From Candidatus Heimdallarchaeota archaeon (lineage in GTDB: Archaea > Asgardarchaeota > Heimdallarchaeia > Heimdallarchaeales > Kariarchaeaceae), in the NCBI GenBank assembly GCA_027016475.1, contig JALUTL010000146.1, positions 1 through 5,033 of the forward strand: a DNA stretch of 5,033 nucleotides, read 5' to 3'. Below, piece after piece: positions 1 to 5,033 of this stretch. Positions within the stretch are counted from its first letter, which is position 1. Each line of letters starts with the position of its first letter. Under the pieces are notes generated by a model. It saw only the letters and a program-made list of their open reading frames with translations, was not told the DNA's origin and did no database searches. The translations under genes were made by a program, and so were the position numbers.

Positions 1-448
1 ATGTAACCACGTTGAAGTCCAATGGATCAATTGATAGGGTAACTTTCCAATCTTTCAGAGGATACATGTCTGGAGTGGTGCAGACATAGAAAAATGTGGC
101 TGTGCCATTCAAAAGACCAATTTGGTTGTCCAAGTAATTTGTCCGGACAGATAATTCATAGCAGTATACTTTGTAAGAAATACTGGTTTTCATACCTTTG
201 TTGACTTGAACCTTCCAGTTGTTTTTTTTCACCTTCTCAATATTCACTAACTTACCTTCTGAATCTCTGCCATGAAGTTCTTGAACATGCCTCGCAAAAT
301 CTCTGATTAAATAGCTTCCCGGTGTCCAGGATGGCATTTCAAGAACTGGATTGTCACATGGCGCAACAAATTCCATGGTTATTTTAACCAAATGGGACGA
401 CCTTTCCTGTAAATCCAAATGAAACGAAACTTGATCGATTTCACCCAT
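1..448 (-). CDS. M61-family glycyl aminopeptidase, N-terminal part (partial, runs off left edge)
   Basis: The frame is open from ATG at 448 to the window edge: 149 codons plus one base, with no internal stop. Residues 39-54 read PSWTPGSYLIRDFARH, the hallmark of the N-terminal beta domain of M61 peptidases. Residues 100-115 (SVRTNYLDNQIGLLNG) match the family's later block, in which 'svRt..LD...g..Ng' recurs. In this family a thermolysin-like HExxH zinc domain and usually a PDZ domain follow and release N-terminal Gly or Ala from peptides; that part lies outside the window and cannot be checked. There is no signal peptide, so a cytoplasmic role in peptide turnover is likely. An in-frame ATG at 454 is possible, but a TATA-like box 25.5 bp upstream favours 448 and a leaderless message. 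The gene follows the UPF0201 gene after 67 bp and probably has its own promoter. Confidence 0.85.
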   Translation of the reverse strand, partial: MGEIDQVSFHLDLQERSSHLVKITMEFVAPCDNPVLEMPSWTPGSYLIRDFARHVQELHGRDSEGKLVNIEKVKKNNWKVQVNKGMKTSISYKVYCYELSVRTNYLDNQIGLLNGTATFFYVCTTPDMYPLKDWKVTLSIDPLDFNVVT

Positions 449-469
449 GATCATTAAGAGGATTGCATC

Positions 470-477
470 TACTTAAA
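470..477 (-). promoter_or_regulatory. TATA box of the M61 peptidase gene
   Basis: On the minus strand this reads TTTAAGTA, preceded by CAAAGC, a possible BRE. Its centre is 25.5 bp upstream of the ATG at 448, the archaeal distance from TATA to transcription start, so the mRNA would begin at or near the A of ATG. No Shine-Dalgarno sequence precedes this start. The same box type and spacing recur before carS. Confidence 0.6.
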
Positions 478-515
478 GCTTTGAACCAAATTCCATATGA
501 AAGCGTCAACTACAT

Positions 516-1034
516 CTACTCAAACTGTTGGGATTCCCTTTGACGTTTTAGCTCCTCTTTTTTCTTTTTCTCCCGAATTAGGGCTTCACGACGCTTTACT
601 TCTTTCCACTCTTCCTCTGTCAATTCCTTTCCTTTATACGTCTGCGGTGCCAGCCAATCAATGAATTCCTCTAATTTCTCTCCTTCTTCTGAAACAAATT
701 GAAGAAGAACTGCTCCTAAAGGCGGATTGTCTTCAAAATCCACTATACTGAGTCGTCCCATGTGTAGCGCTTGCTTATTGAAATAAAGGCTCGTCATGCT
801 TCCATATTCCATGTTTTTGAACATTTGAGTGCGCACGGTGTCCAAAAGGCGCTGTTCTCTTATCAATTCGAAGAAACCCATAATGTCCAGCCGATTGTTC
901 GTCAAAATGACCAAATATTCTCCATCAAACCTCTTGTCCAACGTTGGATCCCCAACCACAATTTGAGCCATCAACTTTCTTAGCTTTTGTTCATCTTCAG
1001 TTGGGTTCATCTTAAGTTCACAGGTTATGTACAT
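516..1034 (-). CDS. UPF0201 family RNA-binding-like protein (DUF54)
   Basis: This 172-residue protein matches the archaeal UPF0201 family. The clearest signature is residues 85-107: FNKQAL, then a GRLSIVDFEDNPPLG block, followed by FIDWLAPQT at 124-132. I recall solved members having a fold like ribosomal protein L5, and the family is often annotated as RNA-binding or exosome-linked; no biochemical activity is established to my knowledge. Residues 134-165 form a very charged Lys/Glu/Arg tail, probably a solvent-exposed helix that could touch RNA. The ATG lies inside the end of the UPF0200 gene (10-bp overlap), and a strong Shine-Dalgarno sequence (GAGGTGA, 6-nt spacing) fixes the start. Translation is probably coupled to the upstream gene. 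The UPF0200 partner is fused to this domain in Archaeoglobus (from memory, AF_1395), which implies joint function. Confidence 0.92.
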   Translation of the reverse strand: MYITCELKMNPTEDEQKLRKLMAQIVVGDPTLDKRFDGEYLVILTNNRLDIMGFFELIREQRLLDTVRTQMFKNMEYGSMTSLYFNKQALHMGRLSIVDFEDNPPLGAVLLQFVSEEGEKLEEFIDWLAPQTYKGKELTEEEWKEVKRREALIREKKKKEELKRQRESQQFE

Positions 1035-1624
1035 CCCAATTCACCTCTGTTTGTCTCAATCAAATGCTCTACTAGCTCCTCAAATTGTTTTCTTGCAACT
1101 TGCAAGTTGTCCGGGGGAGAGAGAAGATAATCTGCCAAGGCTATGACCTTGCCAATTCCTACTTCCAGTTCTCTTGCATCTCTTTGGTTGAATTGGCTCG
1201 TCGAACTCGCATCATCATTCCTCTGGCGCAATTTGACCCGCTGTTTTCTTACTCGCGGACTGGCGTGGATCGCTACGACAATAAATTCCGGGAACTTCTC
1301 GCGAAACAGTTCGACCTCCTTCATTGAGCGCAGTCCATCAACCAATATACAAGTTTTTCCCGATTCTACATGTTTCTCAATTCCTACCAGTGTTCGCTTG
1401 GCAACCACATATTCTCCTTCTTCCTTCCTCAATTCTATCATAATATGGTTGCAATTCTCTCTAGTAGGCTCTAACCCCCTTCTAATACATTCCCCCCGTA
1501 TTACGTCTCCCATGATAACATGTACAAATCCGTGACGTTTCGCAATTGCGGCAAATTCATTCTTTCCTGAAGCTGGGAGTCCGGTTACTCCAATAATCAA
1601 CGTACTTTGCGATGGATTGGTCAC
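1025..1624 (-). CDS. UPF0200 family P-loop nucleotide kinase-like protein
   Basis: From GTG at 1624 this gives 199 residues. The P-loop GLPASGKN lies at 15-22, followed by GDVIRGECIRRGLEPTREN (39-57), VDGLRS (95-100) and GIGKVIALADYLL (156-168). This is the block order of archaeal UPF0200 proteins, which resemble dephospho-CoA and nucleoside monophosphate kinases. The true substrate is unknown, so 'dephospho-CoA kinase' labels would be by homology only. The residue after the P-loop lysine is Asn (N22) instead of the usual Ser/Thr. The frame is also open to TTG at 1645, and TTG at 1600 would give a typical family N-terminus (MIIGVTG). GTG at 1624 is preferred because a TATA-like box lies 25.5 bp upstream. 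It is the first gene of an operon with UPF0201 and is divergent from thpR. Confidence 0.92.
   Translation of the reverse strand: MTNPSQSTLIIGVTGLPASGKNEFAAIAKRHGFVHVIMGDVIRGECIRRGLEPTRENCNHIMIELRKEEGEYVVAKRTLVGIEKHVESGKTCILVDGLRSMKEVELFREKFPEFIVVAIHASPRVRKQRVKLRQRNDDASSTSQFNQRDARELEVGIGKVIALADYLLSPPDNLQVARKQFEELVEHLIETNRGELGCT
1041..1047 (-). promoter_or_regulatory. Shine-Dalgarno sequence of the UPF0201 gene
   Basis: The minus strand reads GAGGTGA, a near-complete complement of the archaeal 16S rRNA 3' end, placed 6 nt before the ATG at 1034. It lies within the last codons of the UPF0200 gene and supports re-initiation on a two-gene transcript. It contrasts with the SD-less starts of the promoter-proximal genes. 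Confidence 0.85.
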
Positions 1625-1645
1625 TAAAGAAAAACTTCTGATCAA

Positions 1646-1653
1646 ATTTTTTA
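1646..1653 (-). promoter_or_regulatory. Putative TATA box of the UPF0200-UPF0201 operon
   Basis: The minus strand reads TAAAAAAT, centred 25.5 bp before the GTG at 1624. It is weaker in sequence than the boxes of carS and the M61 gene. It overlaps the opposite-strand box of thpR by 4 bp. No Shine-Dalgarno sequence precedes any candidate start of this gene, consistent with a leaderless message. Confidence 0.4.
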
Positions 1654-1657
1654 AGTT
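1650..1657 (+). promoter_or_regulatory. Putative TATA box of thpR
   Basis: The plus strand reads TTTAAGTT, one base from the TTTAAGTA box of the M61 gene. Its centre is 26.5 bp before the ATG at 1680 and only about 5 bp before the ATG at 1659, so it supports 1680 as a leaderless start and excludes the longer forms from this promoter. Confidence 0.5.
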
Positions 1658-1679
1658 AATGAAGGCTTACGAGAATAAG

Positions 1680-2228
1680 ATGAACGATAATGCCGATCGA
1701 TGTTTTTTGGCTGTAAAGGTTCCCACAGTTGTTGATCCATACAACTTTCTTCAGCCTTACAAGAAGGAAATCAAGCTGTCCGTAACAAAACCTGAAAATT
1801 ATCACATAACAACTCACTTTTTTGGAGACATTCCTCAAACAGTCCAAGAACAGGTCATTCAAAAAATAGATCAACTCTCGTTTGATAAGTTCCCAGCTTC
1901 AATTGAAACCACTGGATACTTTCCGAACAAACCTCCAAAATATGCAAGAGTGCTCTACATGGGCATTGGAATAGGATGGGAAAAGTTTCAGGAACTCTAT
2001 TCCATTGCAACGTCTCTTCTGTCAGGAATTCCTTTTGCGAAAAGAAATGAATTCAACCCTCACGTTACTGTCGCAAGGATTAAGCAAGGCAATCCTACAG
2101 CACTAGTCGAGAATTGGCTTGAGTTTGAATTGAACATCCCATTTAACGTTGACCACCTTACCCTCTATAAATCTCATTTAAAGCCTACTGGTGCAGAATA
2201 CATTGCACTTAAAACATGGACATTCTAG
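1680..2228 (+). CDS. thpR: RNA 2',3'-cyclic phosphodiesterase (ThpR, LigT-like 2H family)
   Basis: From ATG at 1680 the protein has 182 residues, the usual size for ThpR. It carries both catalytic His motifs of the 2H superfamily: HITT at 42-45 (within NYHITTHFFG) and HVTV at 128-131 (within FNPHVTVAR). The N-terminal strand (RCFLAVKVP) and the ending LYKSHLKPTGAEY also fit the family. Members hydrolyse 2',3'-cyclic phosphate RNA ends to 2'-phosphate, and some show 2'-5' RNA ligase activity in vitro; the cellular role is probably RNA or tRNA end repair. The frame extends upstream to TTG 1617 and ATG 1659, but those starts would overlap or crowd the divergent gene, and a TATA-like box sits 26.5 bp before 1680. 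The gene ends 3 bp from carS (convergent). The cca neighbour seen in some archaea is absent here. Confidence 0.93.
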   Translation: MNDNADRCFLAVKVPTVVDPYNFLQPYKKEIKLSVTKPENYHITTHFFGDIPQTVQEQVIQKIDQLSFDKFPASIETTGYFPNKPPKYARVLYMGIGIGWEKFQELYSIATSLLSGIPFAKRNEFNPHVTVARIKQGNPTALVENWLEFELNIPFNVDHLTLYKSHLKPTGAEYIALKTWTF

Positions 2229-2231
2229 GGG

Positions 2232-2744
2232 TTACCACCAAACATCTTTCCACCCCATCTTGTATGCGAAAATGTTGGCTATAAGATGAATGAAGAGGGC
2301 GATACCACAAACCAATCCTAACCATACCCAATTCAATCCCGTTACGGGAGAAACAATCAGGAACGCAAATAGGACAAATCCAATCTGATCAAAAGGGGGA
2401 AAAGGTCCTCCCGGTTTCAAATTGATTCTTCTCTTTAGAAAAGAGCCAAATGAATCCCCAACCATCGCGCCAAAGCCTTCCAAAAAACCTATCCATATCG
2501 GATAGTCTCCCATAACCTTCGGAAAGAAGAAATAAATAGCTATGCCTACCATGCCCCCGGCAATGATGGCTGAAAATAACCCACCAATTGTCTTGTTTTT
2601 TCCTAGCAATGGACGTCCATCGAAAAACTTCATTCCACGATCAATCGGCCCAAATCCGCCAATAAAGACTGGTACTGCATTTGCAAGGAACGCAGGCATC
2701 ATAAAAATAAAACCATAAACTGCCTCAGTAATTAGATCAGCCAC
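2232..2744 (-). CDS. carS: CDP-archaeol synthase (CDP-2,3-bis-(O-geranylgeranyl)-sn-glycerol synthase)
   Basis: CarS transfers CMP from CTP to the unsaturated archaeal lipid 2,3-bis-O-geranylgeranylglyceryl phosphate, giving CDP-archaeol for polar head-group attachment. It is a Mg-dependent integral membrane enzyme. From GTG at 2744 the protein has 170 residues. Family motifs are PAFLANAVPV (17-26), PID and FDGRPLLGKNKT with a following G (33-54), then GDSFGSFLKRR (96-106) and PPFDQ (116-120), ending in KDVWW, close to the KDVPW ending I recall for Archaeoglobus CarS. About five hydrophobic segments are visible: roughly 7-29, 52-74, 82-101, 121-133 and 138-158. The frame is open to TTG at 2765, but GTG at 2744 gives the family's short N-terminus and lies 25.5 bp after a TATA box. 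It is downstream of the RecJ-like gene but probably has its own promoter. Confidence 0.95.
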   Translation of the reverse strand: MADLITEAVYGFIFMMPAFLANAVPVFIGGFGPIDRGMKFFDGRPLLGKNKTIGGLFSAIIAGGMVGIAIYFFFPKVMGDYPIWIGFLEGFGAMVGDSFGSFLKRRINLKPGGPFPPFDQIGFVLFAFLIVSPVTGLNWVWLGLVCGIALFIHLIANIFAYKMGWKDVWW

Positions 2745-2765
2745 AATCAAATGAAAAATCAACAA

Positions 2766-2773
2766 TACTTATA
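2766..2773 (-). promoter_or_regulatory. TATA box of carS
   Basis: The minus strand reads TATAAGTA, preceded by GACAAAC (possible BRE). Its centre is exactly 25.5 bp upstream of the GTG at 2744, matching the geometry of the M61 gene. It lies in the 68-bp gap between the RecJ-like stop and carS, so carS can be transcribed independently. It also argues against the TTG at 2765, which lies only about 5 bp from the box. Confidence 0.65.
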
Positions 2774-2812
2774 GTTTGTCAAAATCGTCCTGAACAATTA
2801 CTTCTTTGAAGC

Positions 2813-4906
2813 TTAAAGCATCTTTTTCAGTTGATCAACTACCTCATTCTTGAAGCCGCTAATGAAACGGATGCTGCCTACTGATTCGTAACCTCCTCCT
2901 GAAATCATGGCATTGGGCAATGCTTCTTGCAATCCTGCCAGTAACTCGTCAAAAGTTTTTCCTGAATCCGAAAGCCTGAAGATCAAGTAGTCGAAACCAA
3001 TCCCTACAGTAACTGCATTGTCTGGTGTTTGATCATGATAGGCCGTGACCAAAGCACCATGGGATGGATAATCAAAGCGGGGGGCGTACTGCTCCAAATC
3101 AATAAGGTGGATTTGCCCAGTGGAAGTCTCTTCGATGACTACATGCTCCTTAATAACTTTCAGAGCGTTTTCGATCTGGGATCTGGCCAATGAAGCCAGA
3201 GACTTGACTAGATCAATTCCTTTGTCACGTCTTCTGCCAATTCCAATCAAATCTCTGATTGTCTCTCCTCCATCAGAGAACCGCAATCCATAAAGTACAT
3301 ACTCCAACGCGGCTGCAGAATCTTTGACAATTTCCTCAGTCATTTGAGTTTCCTCATTAGCCTCCAATGCTTGTTTGTAGTGCTCATATTCTTCGCCTAT
3401 TGCACGCGTGTGATAGGCGCCAATCATAGGCAGATATGTGAAATTAAAGTCATATTCGGCCAGAACCATTCTAGCCACCTCATAGGCGATCATAGATGCA
3501 GAAACCTTAGTTTCATGTACCCTGTTCTCAGCTCCAACAACTGTGATCATTTCCCTCACTTCAGGATCAGAGCCCAAATGAGTGATCGAGATGACAGGAA
3601 GCTCATATGTCTCTGCGAACTTGTAAGCAGGTATCGAATCACTCGAAAATCCTGCGTTAAGTAGAACAACTAGCGGCATTCTGTCCCCGGGAACGGGACC
3701 ATCCAACACAAAGGTAATGTCTCTCATGATGTCGCTGGTTTCATACACGTTACCTTTGAGGGGAATACGCTTGATAATGTGACGGAATTCACTGGCCTTC
3801 TTTCCTCTTGATCGGAGAAAGCCTCTTAATGCAAAATCCAAGGCATAGGCAGCAACTGTGCTGTCAACACTGTTGGAATTGTACTTCAAGAGAATATTCC
3901 TTCCTGAAATAACTGCCTCACGAATCTGAATGGCTGCTTTTTGGATATCGTTCTTGAACTGTTCCATGTTTGAGCTGGAAATTGAAAGATCCATATCGCT
4001 TATCTTCATGCTTTTCCGAAGAACTACCTCTGCAAGTTTCCTGAAAAGGGCCTGTCTTTGCTCGAATGGAACTGGCTTGAACGAGTGAATCGTGAATCTC
4101 TGCTGACCTTTGTACATGGTCATCTCGCCAAGTACCTCAACAATTGCTCCTCGATCGTATTTTGGATATGCAGGACGACCTCCCATCCCGAAGGCTGTTC
4201 CCACAATGGTTTCGCCTGAGGCGTCAAAAAGGGTGAAGAAAGAAGGACCTTTCTTCAGTCTTTTTACATTTACAATTTGCCCAATGAATCTTCCGGTGAC
4301 TTGATCCACTCCCTTTTCCTTAAACTCTGCAATGGATCTGTCAGGAACTTCGGCATGGACAACTTTGATCTTGAAGTTCTTTTGGCGGATTGGAGCTACA
4401 TAATATTGCCAACTTTTGCTCGGATCGACCAACCTTTTCAGTTGCACAGGGATTAATTGTCCTGGACGGAACAATCTCGCTTGTGCAGTCTTGAATTTCC
4501 CTTTTAGACCACCGCCAAGATCAACCAACACTTCATCTTTGAAGGTTTTTGTCACGATAGCAGCCACAGCTCTTTTGCTGTTCAGGTATTCCTTAGCAAC
4601 TGGCTTGATGAACCGAATTACATAGGGCTCTTCACTGCATTCTTCACATACGTTGTTTTGATCCTCATTTATCTCAGCGCCACAGAAATCACAGCTATAC
4701 AGATAGCCGCTGTCACAATCATCTGGGCAGGGTTCACTGTCCGTAAACTTCCCTTTGCCATTGCATTCTTTGCATTTGTCTGATTTTTCATTGGCGGCTC
4801 CAGTGCCCATATTCATCTTGGTTGTGCCCAGACCACCACATTTCTCGCAAACAGTAACATGCTCAATGTAACCTTTTCCTTCACAAGTAGTACAACGCTT
4901 CCGCAT
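2813..4906 (-). CDS. Archaeal RecJ-like protein: DnaJ-type zinc finger, OB folds and a degenerate DHH/DHHA1 domain (COG1107 type)
   Basis: This 697-residue protein has the architecture of archaeal COG1107 proteins. Residues 5-67 are a DnaJ-type zinc module with four CxxCxGxG-like repeats (C5/C8, C20/C23, C45/C48, C60/C64), followed by a CDFC...CEEC ribbon (72-90). An S1/OB-like segment lies at about 107-160 and a second OB-like nucleic-acid-binding domain at about 203-280. A DHH-like domain (about 335-500) and a DHHA1-like domain (about 565-697, GGGYESVGSIRF at 670-681) follow. Active relatives are Mn/Mg-dependent nucleases or phosphoesterases. Here the expected motifs are replaced: KYNSNSVDS (341-349) for HxDxDG, LLNAGF (415-420) for the Asp motif, ITHLGSD (441-447) for DHH, and GGGY for GGGH. 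I infer a non-catalytic role, perhaps in replication or repair as with Cdc45. The ATG at 4906 has an AAGGAG Shine-Dalgarno sequence. Confidence 0.9.
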   Translation of the reverse strand: MRKRCTTCEGKGYIEHVTVCEKCGGLGTTKMNMGTGAANEKSDKCKECNGKGKFTDSEPCPDDCDSGYLYSCDFCGAEINEDQNNVCEECSEEPYVIRFIKPVAKEYLNSKRAVAAIVTKTFKDEVLVDLGGGLKGKFKTAQARLFRPGQLIPVQLKRLVDPSKSWQYYVAPIRQKNFKIKVVHAEVPDRSIAEFKEKGVDQVTGRFIGQIVNVKRLKKGPSFFTLFDASGETIVGTAFGMGGRPAYPKYDRGAIVEVLGEMTMYKGQQRFTIHSFKPVPFEQRQALFRKLAEVVLRKSMKISDMDLSISSSNMEQFKNDIQKAAIQIREAVISGRNILLKYNSNSVDSTVAAYALDFALRGFLRSRGKKASEFRHIIKRIPLKGNVYETSDIMRDITFVLDGPVPGDRMPLVVLLNAGFSSDSIPAYKFAETYELPVISITHLGSDPEVREMITVVGAENRVHETKVSASMIAYEVARMVLAEYDFNFTYLPMIGAYHTRAIGEEYEHYKQALEANEETQMTEEIVKDSAAALEYVLYGLRFSDGGETIRDLIGIGRRRDKGIDLVKSLASLARSQIENALKVIKEHVVIEETSTGQIHLIDLEQYAPRFDYPSHGALVTAYHDQTPDNAVTVGIGFDYLIFRLSDSGKTFDELLAGLQEALPNAMISGGGYESVGSIRFISGFKNEVVDQLKKML

Positions 4907-4915
4907 TTAATCTTA

Positions 4916-4921
4916 CTCCTT
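4916..4921 (-). promoter_or_regulatory. Shine-Dalgarno sequence of the RecJ-like gene
   Basis: The minus strand reads AAGGAG, with 9 nt between GGAG and the ATG at 4906. It supports that start codon and implies a transcript with a 5' leader, unlike the leaderless-looking genes elsewhere in the window. An AT-rich stretch (ATAAAATT, 4928-4935) is also correctly spaced for a leaderless start, so the two readings compete. Confidence 0.6.
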
Positions 4922-5007
4922 AAATTAAATTTTATTTCTCGCTAGCACAGTTTGAGCTTGCTATGTTTCAAAAAAATATTCATAAATAAGAGTTTCACTA
5001 TGATGGA

Positions 5008-5015
5008 CACTTAAA
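5008..5015 (-). promoter_or_regulatory. Candidate TATA box of the RecJ-like gene
   Basis: The minus strand reads TTTAAGTG, seven of eight bases identical to the TTTAAGTA box of the M61 gene. With the spacing seen elsewhere in the window, transcription would start near 4986, giving a leader of about 80 nt that contains the AAGGAG site. This is inferred by analogy only. The adjacent seven-T run could instead belong to the terminator of a gene further upstream. Confidence 0.25.
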
Positions 5016-5033
5016 AAAACACAGCACTTGGAC

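Larger units (their letters stand above)
4907..5033. other. AT-rich non-coding region upstream of the RecJ-like gene
   Basis: No gene of recognisable family lies in these 127 bases. They hold the AAGGAG site, two alternative TATA-like boxes and a 13-codon reading frame (4942-4983, minus) that could be a leader ORF or chance. No tRNA, hairpin terminator or long repeat was seen. Confidence 0.6.

Noticed and set aside
1143..1535. 130-codon plus-strand open frame inside the UPF0200 gene
   Set aside because: It is antisense to a well-conserved gene, its translation is low-complexity Ser/Thr/Leu-rich with no recognisable family, and it has no promoter. It is a shadow frame.
1617..1679. N-terminal extension of ThpR from TTG 1617 or ATG 1659
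   Set aside because: The added residues are not part of the family, they would overlap or crowd the divergent gene, and the TATA-like box lies inside the extension.
2804..2818. Imperfect palindrome around AAGCTT at the RecJ-like stop, resembling AAAGCTTT at 475-482 near the M61 promoter
   Set aside because: The paired arms are short, mismatched and have no loop, so they cannot form a useful hairpin. Similarity between two such short AT-rich palindromes is expected by chance.
3344..3664. 106-codon plus-strand open frame inside the RecJ-like gene
   Set aside because: It is antisense to a conserved coding region, its translation resembles no family I know, and the hydrophobic start is a by-product of the opposite frame.
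4971..5019. A- and T-runs upstream of the RecJ-like gene considered as terminators or an origin element
   Set aside because: There are only two short homopolymer runs, with no repeated origin-box-like motif and no neighbouring orc1/cdc6 gene in view. A terminator for an unseen upstream gene cannot be judged from the window.
1..5033. Search for a defence island, CRISPR array, mobile element, or a new multigene system
   Set aside because: All six coding regions fall in known archaeal families, gaps are short, composition looks even, and no direct repeats or transposase remnants were seen.

Overview
The window is archaeal chromosomal DNA. The clearest marker is CarS, which makes the CDP-activated archaeal ether lipid precursor. 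The UPF0200 and UPF0201 proteins and the DnaJ-zinc-finger RecJ-like protein (COG1107 type) belong to families that I know mainly or only from archaea. Base composition is moderately AT-rich and looks even along the window. I see no insertion sequence, phage gene, tRNA, rRNA or CRISPR array. I cannot fix the lineage: composition and protein character argue against haloarchaea, but Asgard, TACK and several euryarchaeal groups remain possible.

Layout, left to right. Positions 1-448 (minus) hold the first 149 codons of an M61-type glycyl aminopeptidase that runs off the left edge. Positions 516-1624 (minus) hold a two-gene operon: a UPF0200 P-loop kinase-like protein followed, with a 10-bp overlap, by a UPF0201 RNA-binding-like protein. 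Divergent from this operon, across a 55-bp gap, is thpR (1680-2228, plus), the RNA 2',3'-cyclic phosphodiesterase. Its stop lies 3 bp from the stop of the convergent carS (2232-2744, minus). Upstream of carS on the same strand is a 697-residue DnaJ-zinc-finger/OB-fold/DHH protein (2813-4906, minus). Positions 4907-5033 are a non-coding upstream region.

Expression signals are unusually legible. Genes that appear to start a transcript (the M61 gene, carS, thpR, probably UPF0200) lack a Shine-Dalgarno sequence. Each has a TATA-like box (TTTAAGTA, TATAAGTA, TTTAAGTT, TAAAAAAT) centred 25.5-26.5 bp before its start codon, which predicts leaderless mRNAs. The operon-internal UPF0201 gene has a strong GAGGTGA Shine-Dalgarno sequence, and the RecJ-like gene has AAGGAG. 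This spacing also indicates that the longest possible reading frames of carS, thpR and UPF0200 (all opening with TTG) are over-extended.

The most interesting item is the RecJ-like protein. Its 12 zinc-finger cysteines and its OB-fold regions are intact, but the acidic and histidine residues of all DHH-phosphoesterase motifs appear to be replaced. This suggests a catalytically dead, Cdc45-like scaffold or nucleic-acid-binding protein. The rest of the window is ordinary archaeal housekeeping: RNA end processing, lipid synthesis and peptide breakdown. I see no new multigene system.
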